Shown here piece after piece: positions 16,966 to 25,678 of a DNA stretch of 64,000 bases (positions within the stretch are counted from its first letter, which is position 1; the number at the start of each line of letters is the position of its first letter). The stretch is from Kineococcus aurantiacus (GTDB lineage: Bacteria > Actinomycetota > Actinomycetes > Actinomycetales > Kineococcaceae): assembly GCF_013409345.1 (NCBI RefSeq), contig NZ_JACCBB010000001.1:4278001-4342000 (forward strand), read 5' to 3'. A program made the translations under genes and the position numbers. The notes below the pieces were generated by a model, which was given only the letters and a program-made list of their open reading frames with translations, made no database searches and had not been told where the DNA came from.

Positions 16966-18009
16966 GTGAACTCGCCCTACCTGCACGCCGCCCGCGGCGG
17001 GACCAGCCCCTCCCGCACCCCCGTGTGGTTCATGCGCCAGGCCGGGCGGTCCCTGCCGGAGTACCGCGAGGTCCGCGCCGGGACGACCATGCTGGAGTCC
17101 TGCCACCGCCCCGAGCTGGTCGCCGAGATCACCCTGCAGCCGGTGCGCCGGTACGACGTCGACGCGGCCGTCTTCTACTCCGACATCGTCGTGCCGCTGG
17201 AGGCCGCCGGCGTCGGCGTCGAGATCGTGGCCGGCACCGGTCCCGTCATCGCCGAGCCGTTCCGCACCCGCGCCGACCTGGACCGCCTGCCCGAGCTGTC
17301 CCTGGACGCCCTCGCGCACGTCACCGACGCGGTGCGGCTGACGACCGGGGAGCTCGGGGACGTGCCGCTCATCGGCTTCGCCGGCGCCCCCTTCACCCTG
17401 GCCAGCTACCTCGTCGAGGGGGGCCCCTCGCGGGACCTGCTGCGCACCAAGGCGCTCATGCACGCCGACCCGGGGCTGTGGCACGACCTCGCCGCCCGCC
17501 TGGCCCAGATCACCGGCACCTTCCTGCGGGCCCAGGTGCTCGCCGGCGCCTCCGCGGTCCAGCTGTTCGACTCCTGGGTGGGCTCGGTGCCGCTGGCCAC
17601 CTACACCGAGCTCGTCGCCCCGCACTCGGCCGCCGCCCTCGCCCACGTGGGGGACCTGGGCGTGCCCCGCACCCACTTCGGCACCGGCACCGGTGAGCTG
17701 CTGGGCGCCATGGCCGCCGTCGACGGCGGCGTCGACGTCCTCGGCGTCGACTTCCGCGTCCCCCTGCACGTGGGGGCCGCCCGCGGCCGCGAGGGGGCCG
17801 GCCGGCCCGTCGCGGTCCAGGGCAACCTCGACCCGGCCCTGCTGTTCGCCCCGTGGGAGGTGCTGCGCGCCGACCTGCACCGCATCCTGCGCGAGGGCGA
17901 GCTCGCCGGTGCCGGGCACGTCGTCAACCTCGGCCACGGCGTCCCCCCGACCGCCGACCCCGCCGTCCTGGAGCGCGTCGTCGACGAGGTCCACGCGTGG
18001 CGCGCGTAG
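16966..18009 (+). CDS. hemE: Uroporphyrinogen decarboxylase
   Basis: A 347-residue enzyme that removes four carboxyl groups from uroporphyrinogen III to give coproporphyrinogen III in the cytoplasm. The hallmark N-terminal motif [15 protein letters not shown] is present, as are [13 protein letters not shown] with the catalytic Asp, [17 protein letters not shown], and the C-terminal [12 protein letters not shown]. Length is normal for the family. It begins a hemE-hemY-hemQ operon: its stop overlaps the next start by 13 bp. GTG 16966 is the only sensible start. Confidence 0.96.
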   Translation: MNSPYLHAARGGTSPSRTPVWFMRQAGRSLPEYREVRAGTTMLESCHRPELVAEITLQPVRRYDVDAAVFYSDIVVPLEAAGVGVEIVAGTGPVIAEPFRTRADLDRLPELSLDALAHVTDAVRLTTGELGDVPLIGFAGAPFTLASYLVEGGPSRDLLRTKALMHADPGLWHDLAARLAQITGTFLRAQVLAGASAVQLFDSWVGSVPLATYTELVAPHSAAALAHVGDLGVPRTHFGTGTGELLGAMAAVDGGVDVLGVDFRVPLHVGAARGREGAGRPVAVQGNLDPALLFAPWEVLRADLHRILREGELAGAGHVVNLGHGVPPTADPAVLERVVDEVHAWRA

Positions 18010-19400
18010 TCGTCGTGGGGGCCGGGGTCTCCGGCCTCACCGCCGCCTGGCAGCTCGCGCAGGACCTGCCGGCCGGGGACGAGGTGGAGGTCCTGGAGGC
18101 CGCCGCCCACGTCGGGGGCGTCCTGCAGCGGCGCGACGTCGGCGGGCTCACCGTCGACGTCGGCGCCGAGTCGGTGCTGGCGCGCCGGCCCGAGGCGACC
18201 GGCCTGGCCGCCGAGCTCGGCCTGGACCTGGTCCACCCCGCCACGACCCGCGCGTCGCTGGCCACCGAGGACGGTCTGCGGCCCCTGCCGGCGGGCACCG
18301 TCATGGGCGTGCCCCGCACGGCCGACTCCGTGCGGGGCCTGCTCGCCGCCGCCGACGTCGACCGGGTCCGCGACGAGCCGTCGCACCCGGCCGCCCCGCT
18401 GGAGCACGACGTGAGCGTGGCGCGGTACGTCGCCGACCGCGTCGGCCCCGCCGTGGTGGACCGCCTCGTCGAGCCCCTGCTCGGTGGCGTCTACGCCGGC
18501 CACGCCGCGCAGCTGTCCCTGCGGGCGACCGTCCCGGCCCTGTGGGCCCACGCCCGCCGCGGCGGTTCGCTGCTCGCCGGACTGGGCCCGGCCCCGGCCC
18601 CGAGCACGGCCCCGGTCTTCGCCGGTCTGGCCGGCGGCCTGGCCCGGCTGCCCCTCGTCCTGGCCGAGCGCCTGCGGGCCCGGGGCGTCGCGGTCCGCAC
18701 GGGCACCCCGGTGACGCGCCTGGAGCGCACCCCGACCGGCTGGCTCGTCGACGGGACCCCCGCCGACGCCGTCGTCCTGGCCGTGCCCGCCCCCGTCGCC
18801 GCCCGCCTGCTGGCCGCCGCCGTCCCCGCCGCCGCGGCCGAGCTGCGCGAGGTCGTCACGGCGGGCGTGGTCATCGCGGCGCTGGCCGTCCCGGCGGGGC
18901 AGCTGGCCGGCCTGGCCGGCTCGGGGGTCCTGGTGCCCCCCGTCGTGGGCGCGGCGCAGGGGCTGCGCGCCAAGGCGCTGACGCTGTCGGGGAACAAGTG
19001 GGACTGGGTGGGGCGGCAGAGCCGCGACCTGGCCGTCCTGCGCGTCTCCCTGGGCCGGGCGGGGGAGGGCGAGGCCCTGGAGGCCGACGACGCCGACGTC
19101 GTGCGCTGGGCCGCCGAGGACGCCGGGCGGCTGCTGGGGCGCCCGCTGCGCCCCGTCGACCACGCCGTCGTCCGCTGGGCCGACGGGCTGCCGCAGTACG
19201 CGGTGGGGCACGTGGACCGGGTCGCGCGGCTGCGCGCGGCCGTCGCCGCGACGGGCCGGCTGGCGGTCTGCGGGTCGGTGCTCGACGGCGTCGGGGTCCC
19301 GGCGTGCGTCGCCGCCGCCCGCCGGGCCGCGGCCGAGGTCACCGCGCAGCTCGCGGGTCGGCCCGGGGCGGAGGCCGGCGCGGTGACCGCGAGGGGCTGA
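17997..19400 (+). CDS. hemY: Coproporphyrinogen III oxidase / protoporphyrinogen oxidase-type flavoprotein
   Basis: A 467-residue FAD enzyme starting [20 protein letters not shown], the Rossmann GxGxxG of the HemY/PPO family; [24 protein letters not shown] is the usual second FAD segment, and [14 protein letters not shown] with [16 protein letters not shown] closes the FAD site. Because the next gene is hemQ, in this organism the enzyme most probably oxidises coproporphyrinogen III to coproporphyrin III (CgoX role) rather than protoporphyrinogen. The GTG start overlaps the end of hemE. The C-terminal tail is Ala/Gly-rich and shorter than in plants. Confidence 0.93.
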   Translation: MARVVVVGAGVSGLTAAWQLAQDLPAGDEVEVLEAAAHVGGVLQRRDVGGLTVDVGAESVLARRPEATGLAAELGLDLVHPATTRASLATEDGLRPLPAGTVMGVPRTADSVRGLLAAADVDRVRDEPSHPAAPLEHDVSVARYVADRVGPAVVDRLVEPLLGGVYAGHAAQLSLRATVPALWAHARRGGSLLAGLGPAPAPSTAPVFAGLAGGLARLPLVLAERLRARGVAVRTGTPVTRLERTPTGWLVDGTPADAVVLAVPAPVAARLLAAAVPAAAAELREVVTAGVVIAALAVPAGQLAGLAGSGVLVPPVVGAAQGLRAKALTLSGNKWDWVGRQSRDLAVLRVSLGRAGEGEALEADDADVVRWAAEDAGRLLGRPLRPVDHAVVRWADGLPQYAVGHVDRVARLRAAVAATGRLAVCGSVLDGVGVPACVAAARRAAAEVTAQLAGRPGAEAGAVTARG

Positions 19401-19414
19401 GGGAGAATCGGGGC

Positions 19415-20116
19415 ATGTCCGAGCACGCAGCCCCCACCGCCGACCAGATCAACGACACGATCGCCTACACCATGTGGTCGGTCTTCGCCGTCGAGACGAC
19501 CCTCGGCGAGGCCGATCGGGCCGCGTACGCCCAGGAGGTCCAGGACCTGCTCGACGAGCTCACCGGCAAGGGGCTGGTCGTCCGCGGCCTGTACGACGTC
19601 GCGGGCCTGCGCGCCGACGCCGACCTCATGTTCTGGTGGTACGCCCCGACCGTCGAACTGGTCCAGGAGGCCTACCGCCGCTTCCGGACCACCCGCCTGG
19701 GCCGGCACCTGACGCCCGTGTGGTCCGTCGTCGGGCTGCACCGCCCGGCCGAGTTCAACCGCGGCCACGTCCCGGCCTTCATGTCCGGGGAGCGGGCCCG
19801 CGACTACATGAGCGTCTACCCGTTCGTGCGGTCCTACGACTGGTACCTGCTGCCCGAGGACGAGCGCCGCAAGATGCTGCGCGACCACGGGCTGGCGGCG
19901 CGCCCCTACGAGGACGTGCGGGCCAACACGGTCTCCGCGTTCGCGCTGGGGGACTACGAGTGGATCCTCGCCTTCGAGGCCGACGAGCTGCACCGCATCG
20001 TCGACCTCATGCGCGAGCTGCGGAACACCGAGGCCCGCCGCCACGTCCGCGAGGAGGTGCCGTTCTTCACCGGGCCCCGGGTCGAGCTGGGGGAGCTGGT
20101 CTCCACCCTGCCCTGA
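19415..20116 (+). CDS. hemQ: Coproheme decarboxylase HemQ/ChdC
   Basis: A 233-residue member of the chlorite-dismutase-like superfamily, starting with ATG 19415. Family segments are [67 protein letters not shown] and the haem-proximal stretch [17 protein letters not shown]. HemQ performs the last step of the coproporphyrin-dependent pathway, oxidative decarboxylation of coproheme to haem b, in actinobacteria and Firmicutes. Its position directly after hemY completes hemE-hemY-hemQ; ferrochelatase is not in the window. Confidence 0.95.
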   Translation: MSEHAAPTADQINDTIAYTMWSVFAVETTLGEADRAAYAQEVQDLLDELTGKGLVVRGLYDVAGLRADADLMFWWYAPTVELVQEAYRRFRTTRLGRHLTPVWSVVGLHRPAEFNRGHVPAFMSGERARDYMSVYPFVRSYDWYLLPEDERRKMLRDHGLAARPYEDVRANTVSAFALGDYEWILAFEADELHRIVDLMRELRNTEARRHVREEVPFFTGPRVELGELVSTLP

Positions 20117-20137
20117 CCCCGGCCCGGTCGCGCCGGC

Positions 20138-20455
20138 TCAGACCTGGCGGTAGTCCTGGTCGGAGTCGGACGCCGCGGCCGAGGAGGGGTCCACGTCGGG
20201 CTCCTCCTGGGCCAGGCGCGTCTCCAGCGTCTCGTCGTCCCGGTCGCCGTCGGCGATGAGCTCGGCGGTGAAGCCGCTCAGCCGGTACTCCGGCTCCCAC
20301 CCCTGGTCGTCCTGGTCGTCGCGCATGAGCGTGTCGGTCGACAGGACCTCGGGGTCGTCGGCGGAGGGGGAGGCGTCCGGGTCGACCTGCTGGAGGTCGG
20401 GGTCCGCCAGCGGGTCGACGTCGGGGTCGCGCGGTTCGTAGGGCTGCTCGCTCAT
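20138..20455 (-). CDS. Small acidic hypothetical protein
   Basis: A 105-residue very acidic, probably partly disordered protein rich in Asp, Glu, Pro and Ser (YEPRDPDVDPLADPDLQQVDP at the start, read in parts). The only ordered-looking piece is GWEPEYRLSGFTAELIADG. Similar small acidic proteins of unknown role (such as DUF5709-type) are common in actinobacteria; the relation is not certain. It lies 15 bp downstream of msrB on the same strand and may be its cotranscribed partner. Confidence 0.55.
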   Translation of the reverse strand: MSEQPYEPRDPDVDPLADPDLQQVDPDASPSADDPEVLSTDTLMRDDQDDQGWEPEYRLSGFTAELIADGDRDDETLETRLAQEEPDVDPSSAAASDSDQDYRQV

Positions 20456-20470
20456 GCAGCCCAGCCTGCC

Positions 20471-20908
20471 TCAGGCCTGCGTGGGCCGCAGGGTGAGGCT
20501 GATGGAGTTGATGCAGTACCGCTGGTCGGTGGGGGTCGGGAAACCCTCGCCCTCGAACACGTGGCCCAGGTGCGAACCGCAGGTGGCGCAGCGCACCTCG
20601 ACGCGGCGCATGCCCAGGGAGTCGTCCTCGAGCAGCTCGACGGCCGAGGAGTCCTTCGGGTCGTAGAACGCCGGCCACCCGCAGTGGGCGTTGAACTTCT
20701 CGTCGCTGGTGAACAGCTCGGCCCCGCACGCGCGGCACGCGTAGACGCCCTCGGTCTCCTCGTCCTCGTACTCACCGGTGAACGGGCGCTCGGTCCCCGC
20801 CTGCCGCAGCACGTGGTACTCCATCGGGTCCAGCTGGGCGCGCCACTGCTCGTCGGACTTGGTGACGCTGTAGGTCTTGCCGCTGGTCTCGGGGGTGTGC
20901 GCAGTCAT
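20471..20908 (-). CDS. msrB: Peptide-methionine (R)-S-oxide reductase
   Basis: A 145-residue MsrB. Two CxxC zinc-binding pairs are visible (CRACGAELF and CATCGSHLGHVF), the core motif FNAHCGWPAFYDP, and the catalytic Cys near the end in QRYCINSISL. It reduces the R epimer of methionine sulfoxide in oxidised proteins, using thioredoxin. Cys rather than selenocysteine is at the active site, so this enzyme does not depend on the sel genes downstream in the window. ATG 20908 is a clear start. Confidence 0.96.
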   Translation of the reverse strand: MTAHTPETSGKTYSVTKSDEQWRAQLDPMEYHVLRQAGTERPFTGEYEDEETEGVYACRACGAELFTSDEKFNAHCGWPAFYDPKDSSAVELLEDDSLGMRRVEVRCATCGSHLGHVFEGEGFPTPTDQRYCINSISLTLRPTQA

Positions 20909-20944
20909 GTCCCGTCCAACCCTCCCGGGCGTGGTGGTGTTCCG

Positions 20945-21472
20945 TCAGCCCAGCCGCGTGGTGCCGGCGTAGACGTGCAGGACCGGCACCCCCAGGCTGT
21001 CGCGGGCCTGGGAGGCCCAGTCGGCGTGGAAGGTGTCCTCGACGGCGTGCGGGCGCGTCACGACGACGAGCTCGCGCGCGTCGGGCTCCTCCGCCAGCGC
21101 CCGGCGCACCGCCGGCAGCGGGTCGTCGTCCGTCGTGCGGCCCTCCACGGTCAGCCCCTCGGCGCGCAGCGCCTCCACGGTGGCGCGCAGCGCGGTCTCG
21201 GCGTCGGCGCGCGCCGCGTCGGGGGCCGGCTGCCCCGCGCGCAGGTCCGCCAGCGCCTGGCGCAGCTCCCCGAGGCTGAGGCGGTCCAGGACGTCGGCGA
21301 GCAGGTTGCGGTGGGTGTCGGCGGGCACCAGGACGAGGTGGCGCACGTCCTGGCCCTCGGCGCGCTCGGCGGCGTGCAGCCCGGCGACGTTGCGGGCGTC
21401 GACGTCACCGAACGCCTCCTCGGTGAGGACGACGACGGTCCAGGGCTGGGTGTCTGCGGTCGGCACGGCCAC
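20945..21472 (-). CDS. Universal-stress-protein-like hypothetical protein
   Basis: About 175 residues with an alternating strand/helix pattern like the UspA/HUP fold: a first strand WTVVVLTEEAF, a middle with RHLVLVPADTHRNLLADVL, and a C-terminal segment ELVVVTRPHAVEDTFHADWAS ending VPVLHVYAGT, which corresponds to the usual 'hxxxxVPVxVV' end of Usp domains. The ATP-binding G2xG9xG(S/T) motif is not clear, so ATP binding is doubtful. The start at GTG 21472 is uncertain; GTG 21466 is also possible. Confidence 0.55.
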   Translation of the reverse strand: MAVPTADTQPWTVVVLTEEAFGDVDARNVAGLHAAERAEGQDVRHLVLVPADTHRNLLADVLDRLSLGELRQALADLRAGQPAPDAARADAETALRATVEALRAEGLTVEGRTTDDDPLPAVRRALAEEPDARELVVVTRPHAVEDTFHADWASQARDSLGVPVLHVYAGTTRLG

Positions 21473-21539
21473 GACCCTAACGGCGGCCCGGGGCGGGGGT
21501 GCGTGCGCCCGGGACCGCCGCGTCCGGCAGGATCGGGCC

Positions 21540-21908
21540 GTGATCAGCTCCGGACGGCTGCGCCGGGCCGCCCCCGCGGCGCTCTTCGGGGTGGCCGGGG
21601 TGGCCCACCTGCTGCGGCCGGAGGGCTTCGACGCCATCGTGCCCCGGGTCCTGCCGGGCCGCCCGCGGTGGTGGACGACCGGTTCCGGGTGGGCCGAGCT
21701 GGCGCTGGCGGCCGGTCTGGCGCTGCCGGCCACGCGCCGGCCCGCCAGCCGGGCCGGGGTCGTCCTCCTGCTGGCCGTCTGGCCCGCCAACGCGCAGATG
21801 GCCCTGGACGCCTGGCGCTCGGGGTCGGTGGCCCGGCGCGCGGTGACGACCGCCCGGCTGCCGCTGCAGGTGCCGCTCATCCGCCTGGTCGCGGCGGCCG
21901 GCCGGTGA
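21540..21908 (+). CDS. DoxX-like small membrane protein
   Basis: A 122-residue protein with about three to four hydrophobic helices (AAPAALFGVAGVAHLL, WAELALAAGLALPA, GVVLLLAVWPANAQMALDA). The arrangement GVAGVAHLLRPEGFDAIVPRVLP followed by a Trp-rich loop is the pattern of DoxX-family membrane proteins, whose biochemical role is mostly unknown. It begins a coupled operon: its stop overlaps the start of the hydrolase gene (GTGA). GTG 21540 is the start. Confidence 0.75.
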   Translation: MISSGRLRRAAPAALFGVAGVAHLLRPEGFDAIVPRVLPGRPRWWTTGSGWAELALAAGLALPATRRPASRAGVVLLLAVWPANAQMALDAWRSGSVARRAVTTARLPLQVPLIRLVAAAGR

Positions 21909-23065
21909 ACGGGCGCCGGGCCGCGGCCGTCGGGGCCCTCGCCACGACCGCCGCCGCGACGGTGACGGGGGTGGCGCTGACCGGGGCGGCCGTGTCCTTC
22001 GCGCGGGCCGTCGTCACGCCGCGCCGGCACAAGCCCGACGACCTGGAGGTCCTGCAGGTGGGGCCGCGGCGCGTGGTCCTGTCGGCCACGGCGGACACCG
22101 TCGTGCCCGGCCGGTACGGGGTGTGGACCGACGGCGGGCGGGGCCACTTCCGGGTCGGGGACGTCCTGGAGGCCGGCCCCGGGCGCGTCACCCGGGAACT
22201 GCTCGGCGTCGACGCCGGGACCCCGGTCCCCGGGCACGCCCGCTGGAACCAGTACTACTACGCGGGGGACCCCACGACGGCCCTGGGCCTGGAGCACCGG
22301 GACCTCACGGTCCGCAGCGCGGTCGGCGACCTGCCCTGCTGGTTCGTCCCGGGGGACTCCCCGACGTGGGCGGTCCTCGTGCACGGCCGCGGGGCGACCC
22401 GCGAGGAGGCGCTGCGCGCGGTGCCCGCCCTGCACGCCCTGGGCCTGCCGTGCCTGGTCCCCAGCTACCGCAACGACGCCGACGCCCCGCAGGCGGAGCC
22501 GGGCCTGTACGGGCTCGGGGACACCGAGTGGCACGACGTGGAGGCCGTCGCCCGGTACGCCCTGGACCACGGCGCGCAGCGCCTGCTCCTCGTGGGCTGG
22601 TCCATGGGCGGGGCGATCCTGCTGCAGCTCGTGGCCCGCTCGGACCTGGCCGCCGAGGTCGTCGGGCTGGTCCTGGACGGCCCGGTCGTCGACTGGTTCG
22701 ACGTGCTGGACCACCAGGCGCGCCAGCGCGGCGTGCCGGTCCGCCTGGGCCGCTACGGGGTGCAGCTGCTGGGGCACCCGCTGGGCCGCCGGCTGGTGGG
22801 GCTGGAGGGCCCGGTGGACCTGCGGACCATGGACTGGGTCACGCGCGCCGAGGAGCTCTCGCTGCCCGTGCTGCTGCTGCACTCCGACGCCGACGACTAC
22901 GTCCCGTCCGGCCCCTCGCAGCGGCTGGCGCGGGCCCGCCCGGACCTGGTGACGTACGTCGGCAGCTCCACCGCCCGGCACACCAAGGAGTGGAACGTCG
23001 ACCCCGCGGGGTGGGAGTCGGCCGTCACCGAGTTCGTCACGTCGAAGCTGGAGGTCGGAGGGTGA
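21905..23065 (+). CDS. Alpha/beta hydrolase, probably membrane-anchored or exported
   Basis: A 386-residue protein with an N-terminal hydrophobic segment (VGALATTAAATVTGVALTGAA) that looks like a signal anchor. The hydrolase domain begins near residue 150: WAVLVHGRGATREE is the oxyanion region, LLLVGWSMGGAILLQL the nucleophile elbow (GWSMGG, Ser), and LLHSDADDYVP the acid with a C-terminal ARHTKEWNVDP supplying the His. Substrate unknown; lipases/esterases and cutinase-like enzymes share this layout. It is coupled on both sides by 4-bp overlaps, between the DoxX-like and the dehydrogenase gene. Confidence 0.85.
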   Translation: MNGRRAAAVGALATTAAATVTGVALTGAAVSFARAVVTPRRHKPDDLEVLQVGPRRVVLSATADTVVPGRYGVWTDGGRGHFRVGDVLEAGPGRVTRELLGVDAGTPVPGHARWNQYYYAGDPTTALGLEHRDLTVRSAVGDLPCWFVPGDSPTWAVLVHGRGATREEALRAVPALHALGLPCLVPSYRNDADAPQAEPGLYGLGDTEWHDVEAVARYALDHGAQRLLLVGWSMGGAILLQLVARSDLAAEVVGLVLDGPVVDWFDVLDHQARQRGVPVRLGRYGVQLLGHPLGRRLVGLEGPVDLRTMDWVTRAEELSLPVLLLHSDADDYVPSGPSQRLARARPDLVTYVGSSTARHTKEWNVDPAGWESAVTEFVTSKLEVGG

Positions 23066-24039
23066 GCGTCGCGCACGCGTTGTGGACCACCGGGCCCGGG
23101 ACGGTGGAACTGCGTGAGGAGTTCCTGCCCGTCCTCGGGACCGCGGACGTGCAGGTACGGGCGGAGTTCTCCGCCGTCAGCCGCGGGACCGAGTCGCTGG
23201 TCCTGGCCGGGGGCGTGCCGCCCAGCCAGCACGACGTCATGCGCGCCCCCTTCCAGGCCGGTGAGTTCCCCTACCCCGTGAAGTACGGCTACCTGTCGGT
23301 CGGCACGGTCGAGCAGGCCGGTCCCCGGGCGCTGGACCTGGTGGGGCGCAGGGTCTTCTGCCTGCACCCCCACCAGGACCGGTACGTCGTGCCGGCCGCG
23401 GCCGTCCTGCCCGTCCCGGCCGGTGTCCCGGCGGGGCGGGCCGTGCTGGCCGGGATGCTGGAGACCGCCGTCAACGGCGTCTGGGACGCGGGGGTGGGCA
23501 TCGGCGACCGCGTCAGCGTCGTGGGCGCGGGCGTGCTCGGCCTGCTCGTGGCGGCCCTGGCCGCCCGGGTCCCCGGCACCGACGTCGAGGCCGTCGACGT
23601 GCGCACCGACCGCGCCGCCGCCGCCGAGCGGCTCGGGTTCGCCCTGGTCGCCCCCGACGACGCCCGCCGCGGCCGCGACGTCGTGCTGCACACCAGCGGC
23701 ACCGGCGCGGGCCTGACCACCGGCCTGCAGCTGCTCGGCGACGAGGGGCTGCTGGCCGAGCTGAGCTGGTACGGCGACCGCAGCGTCCAGGTCGGGCTGG
23801 GGGAGGGCTTCCACTCCCGCCGGCTGACGATCCGCGCCTCGCAGGTCGGGAAGGTGCCCCCGGCGCGGGCCCCGCGCTGGACGACCCGCCGGCGCCTGGC
23901 CCTGGCGCTGGACCTGCTGGCCGACGAGCGCTTCGACGCCCTGCTGGACGGCGTGACGCCGTTCGCGACGGGCGCCGAGGTGCTGCCGCGCGTGGCGGCC
24001 GCCGACGGCGGCGCGCTGTGCCACCGGTTCAGCTACTGA
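23062..24039 (+). CDS. Zinc-type alcohol dehydrogenase-like (MDR) protein
   Basis: A 325-residue medium-chain dehydrogenase/reductase. The N-terminal GroES-like part has FSAVSRGTESLVLAGGVP and KYGYLSVGTVEQAG; the Rossmann fold carries VVGAGVLGLLVAALAA followed by VEAVDVRTDRAAAAERLG. The motif for the catalytic zinc (GHE) is not present in normal form, and the sequence resembles the group of MDR proteins often annotated as threonine dehydrogenase-like/zinc-binding dehydrogenases next to 6-pyruvoyl-tetrahydropterin-type enzymes. No such enzyme is in this window. Substrate unknown. Confidence 0.82.
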   Translation: MSVAHALWTTGPGTVELREEFLPVLGTADVQVRAEFSAVSRGTESLVLAGGVPPSQHDVMRAPFQAGEFPYPVKYGYLSVGTVEQAGPRALDLVGRRVFCLHPHQDRYVVPAAAVLPVPAGVPAGRAVLAGMLETAVNGVWDAGVGIGDRVSVVGAGVLGLLVAALAARVPGTDVEAVDVRTDRAAAAERLGFALVAPDDARRGRDVVLHTSGTGAGLTTGLQLLGDEGLLAELSWYGDRSVQVGLGEGFHSRRLTIRASQVGKVPPARAPRWTTRRRLALALDLLADERFDALLDGVTPFATGAEVLPRVAAADGGALCHRFSY

Positions 24040-24233
24040 GGGGACCGGCCCGAGCGCGGGGGCACCGTTCCGGGCCGGGGGCGGCGCCGTGACGACTCCT
24101 CCCGCCGCCACCGTCGCCGAGGTCCTCCCTCGTGGCGGCCTGCCAGCCGCGTCGCAGGGGGCTCCCAGCCCGCCGCGGCAGGTTCGGTCCCGCCCCCGCG
24201 TCGTCGCGGGCGGCCGGAGCAGGAGGGGGCGCG

Positions 24234-24566
24234 GTGACGAGGCAGCGCACGGGACGGGGACCGCTGGCGGTGAGCCTGCACGACTCCGGCGCCGGGCACC
24301 CGCGGCTGTCCGTCGGCGACGGCCACGGGCTCGTCGTGGTGCTGCCCGTGCCGGTGGGAGCGCTGCCGCGGGTCCGCCACCACCTCGCCGACCCCGGGAC
24401 CGGGGGCGCGTGCGACGTGGAGCTCCTCGACGACCGCGGCGAGGTGGCCTCGCGGTGGGGGAGCGTGGCGCGGCCGGGGGAGGCGGCGGCCCTGGCCCTC
24501 GCGCTGGTGGCCGCGGACCGCACCCTCGCCCGGGCCCGGGTGGTGCCCGTGGGCGGCGGCGGCTGA
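24234..24566 (+). CDS. Hypothetical protein
   Basis: A 110-residue protein starting at GTG 24234, preceded by AGGAGGGGG. No recognised domain; strands and loops typical of a small beta-rich domain (HPRLSVGDGHGLVVVLPVP, CDVELLDDRGEVASRWG). The upstream 194 bp (24040-24233) shows no other gene or strong structure. It is on the same strand as the preceding dehydrogenase but separated, so it probably has its own promoter. Confidence 0.5.
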   Translation: MTRQRTGRGPLAVSLHDSGAGHPRLSVGDGHGLVVVLPVPVGALPRVRHHLADPGTGGACDVELLDDRGEVASRWGSVARPGEAAALALALVAADRTLARARVVPVGGGG

Positions 24567-24570
24567 GCGC

Positions 24571-24598
24571 ACCGGCGGGTCCCCGTCTCCCCGCCGGT
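24571..24598. terminator. Hairpin terminator between convergent genes
   Basis: Inverted repeat ACCGGCGGG (24571-24579) and CCCGCCGGT (24590-24598) with a 10-base loop, immediately after the small plus-strand gene. The remaining 170 bp up to the aldo-keto reductase stop hold nothing recognisable. Confidence 0.5.
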
Positions 24599-24769
24599 CC
24601 CAGTGGCAGACCGCGCGCGGCGTCGAAGCGCTGCGGCCAGCCGGGGAGTTCCCCCACGTCTCGTGCACGTCGGTGCCCCGGCGCAGGTGGCTGGTGGGCG
24701 GGCGCTACGCCCGCGCCGTCCCGACCCGCGCCGGCGCCGGGGCCCAGCGGTGGAGCCGGGCGGTGGGGA

Positions 24770-25612
24770 TCAGACGGGGACGTAGTCCATGGTGTCGGGG
24801 TGCCCGCCGATGCGGCCGGCGTCGCCCTGGTCCAGGGCGGTGATGAGGGCCAGGTCCTCCTCGGTCAGCTCCACGTCGAAGAGGTCGAAGTTCTCCTCCA
24901 CGCGCGAGCGCGTCACCGACTTGGGGAAGACGATGTCGCCGCGCTCGATGTGCCAGCGCAGCACGACCTGGGCCGGGCTCTTGCCCAGCCGCTGGGCGAC
25001 CTCGGTGATCGTCGGGTTGTCCAGGACCTTGCCCTGGGCGATGGGCGACCAGGCCTCGACGCCGATCTGGTGTTCACCGCAGTAGGTGCGCACCGCCTCG
25101 TTGCCGAAGTACGGGTGCACCTCGATCTGGTTGACCGCGGGCACGACGGTGGTCTCCTGGGCCAGCCGCTGCAGGTGCGGGACCTGGAAGTTCGACACGC
25201 CGATGGAGCGCAGGCGGCCGTCGGCGCGGGCCTCCTCCAGCACCTTCCACGTCGAGACGAAGTCGCCGCCGTACAGGGTCGGCAGCGGCCAGTGGATGAG
25301 GTACAGGTCGATGGGGCCGCCGAGCTTGTCGACCGAGGAGTCGATCGCGGCGCGGGCGGCGTCGGGTTCGTGGGCGGCGTTGCTGAGCTTGCTGGTGATC
25401 CAGACGTCCTCGCGCGGCACACCGGAGTCCAGGACGCCCTGGAGCGTCTCGGCCTCGTTGCCGTACATCTGCGCGGTGTCGAGGTGGCGGTAGCCGACCT
25501 CCAGGGCGGTCCGCACGGCGGCGGCGGTCTCGGCCGGCGGGATCTGGAAGACCCCGAAGCCCAGCTGGGGGATCTCACGGCCGTCGTTGAGCAGGATGGT
25601 GGGAACGGTCAC
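24770..25612 (-). CDS. Aldo/keto reductase
   Basis: A 280-residue NADPH-dependent reductase of the AKR5-like group (2,5-diketo-gluconate reductase type). The catalytic tetrad is visible: Asp in YRHLDTAQMYGNE with Tyr four residues on, Lys in WITSKLSN and His in LYLIHWPLP; IGVSNFQVPHLQRL, VNQIEVHPYF and the cofactor segment VFPKSVTRSRVEEN complete the family. GTG 25612 is taken as start. It is divergent from the formate dehydrogenase operon, with only 66 bp between, so the two promoters must lie close together. Substrate unknown. Confidence 0.92.
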   Translation of the reverse strand: MTVPTILLNDGREIPQLGFGVFQIPPAETAAAVRTALEVGYRHLDTAQMYGNEAETLQGVLDSGVPREDVWITSKLSNAAHEPDAARAAIDSSVDKLGGPIDLYLIHWPLPTLYGGDFVSTWKVLEEARADGRLRSIGVSNFQVPHLQRLAQETTVVPAVNQIEVHPYFGNEAVRTYCGEHQIGVEAWSPIAQGKVLDNPTITEVAQRLGKSPAQVVLRWHIERGDIVFPKSVTRSRVEENFDLFDVELTEEDLALITALDQGDAGRIGGHPDTMDYVPV

Positions 25613-25678
25613 GGCCCCGATCCTGGTGCGGGCGGGTCGGGCGCGCACGCGGGGAGTTCCGGGAGTACGTTCTGCGAC

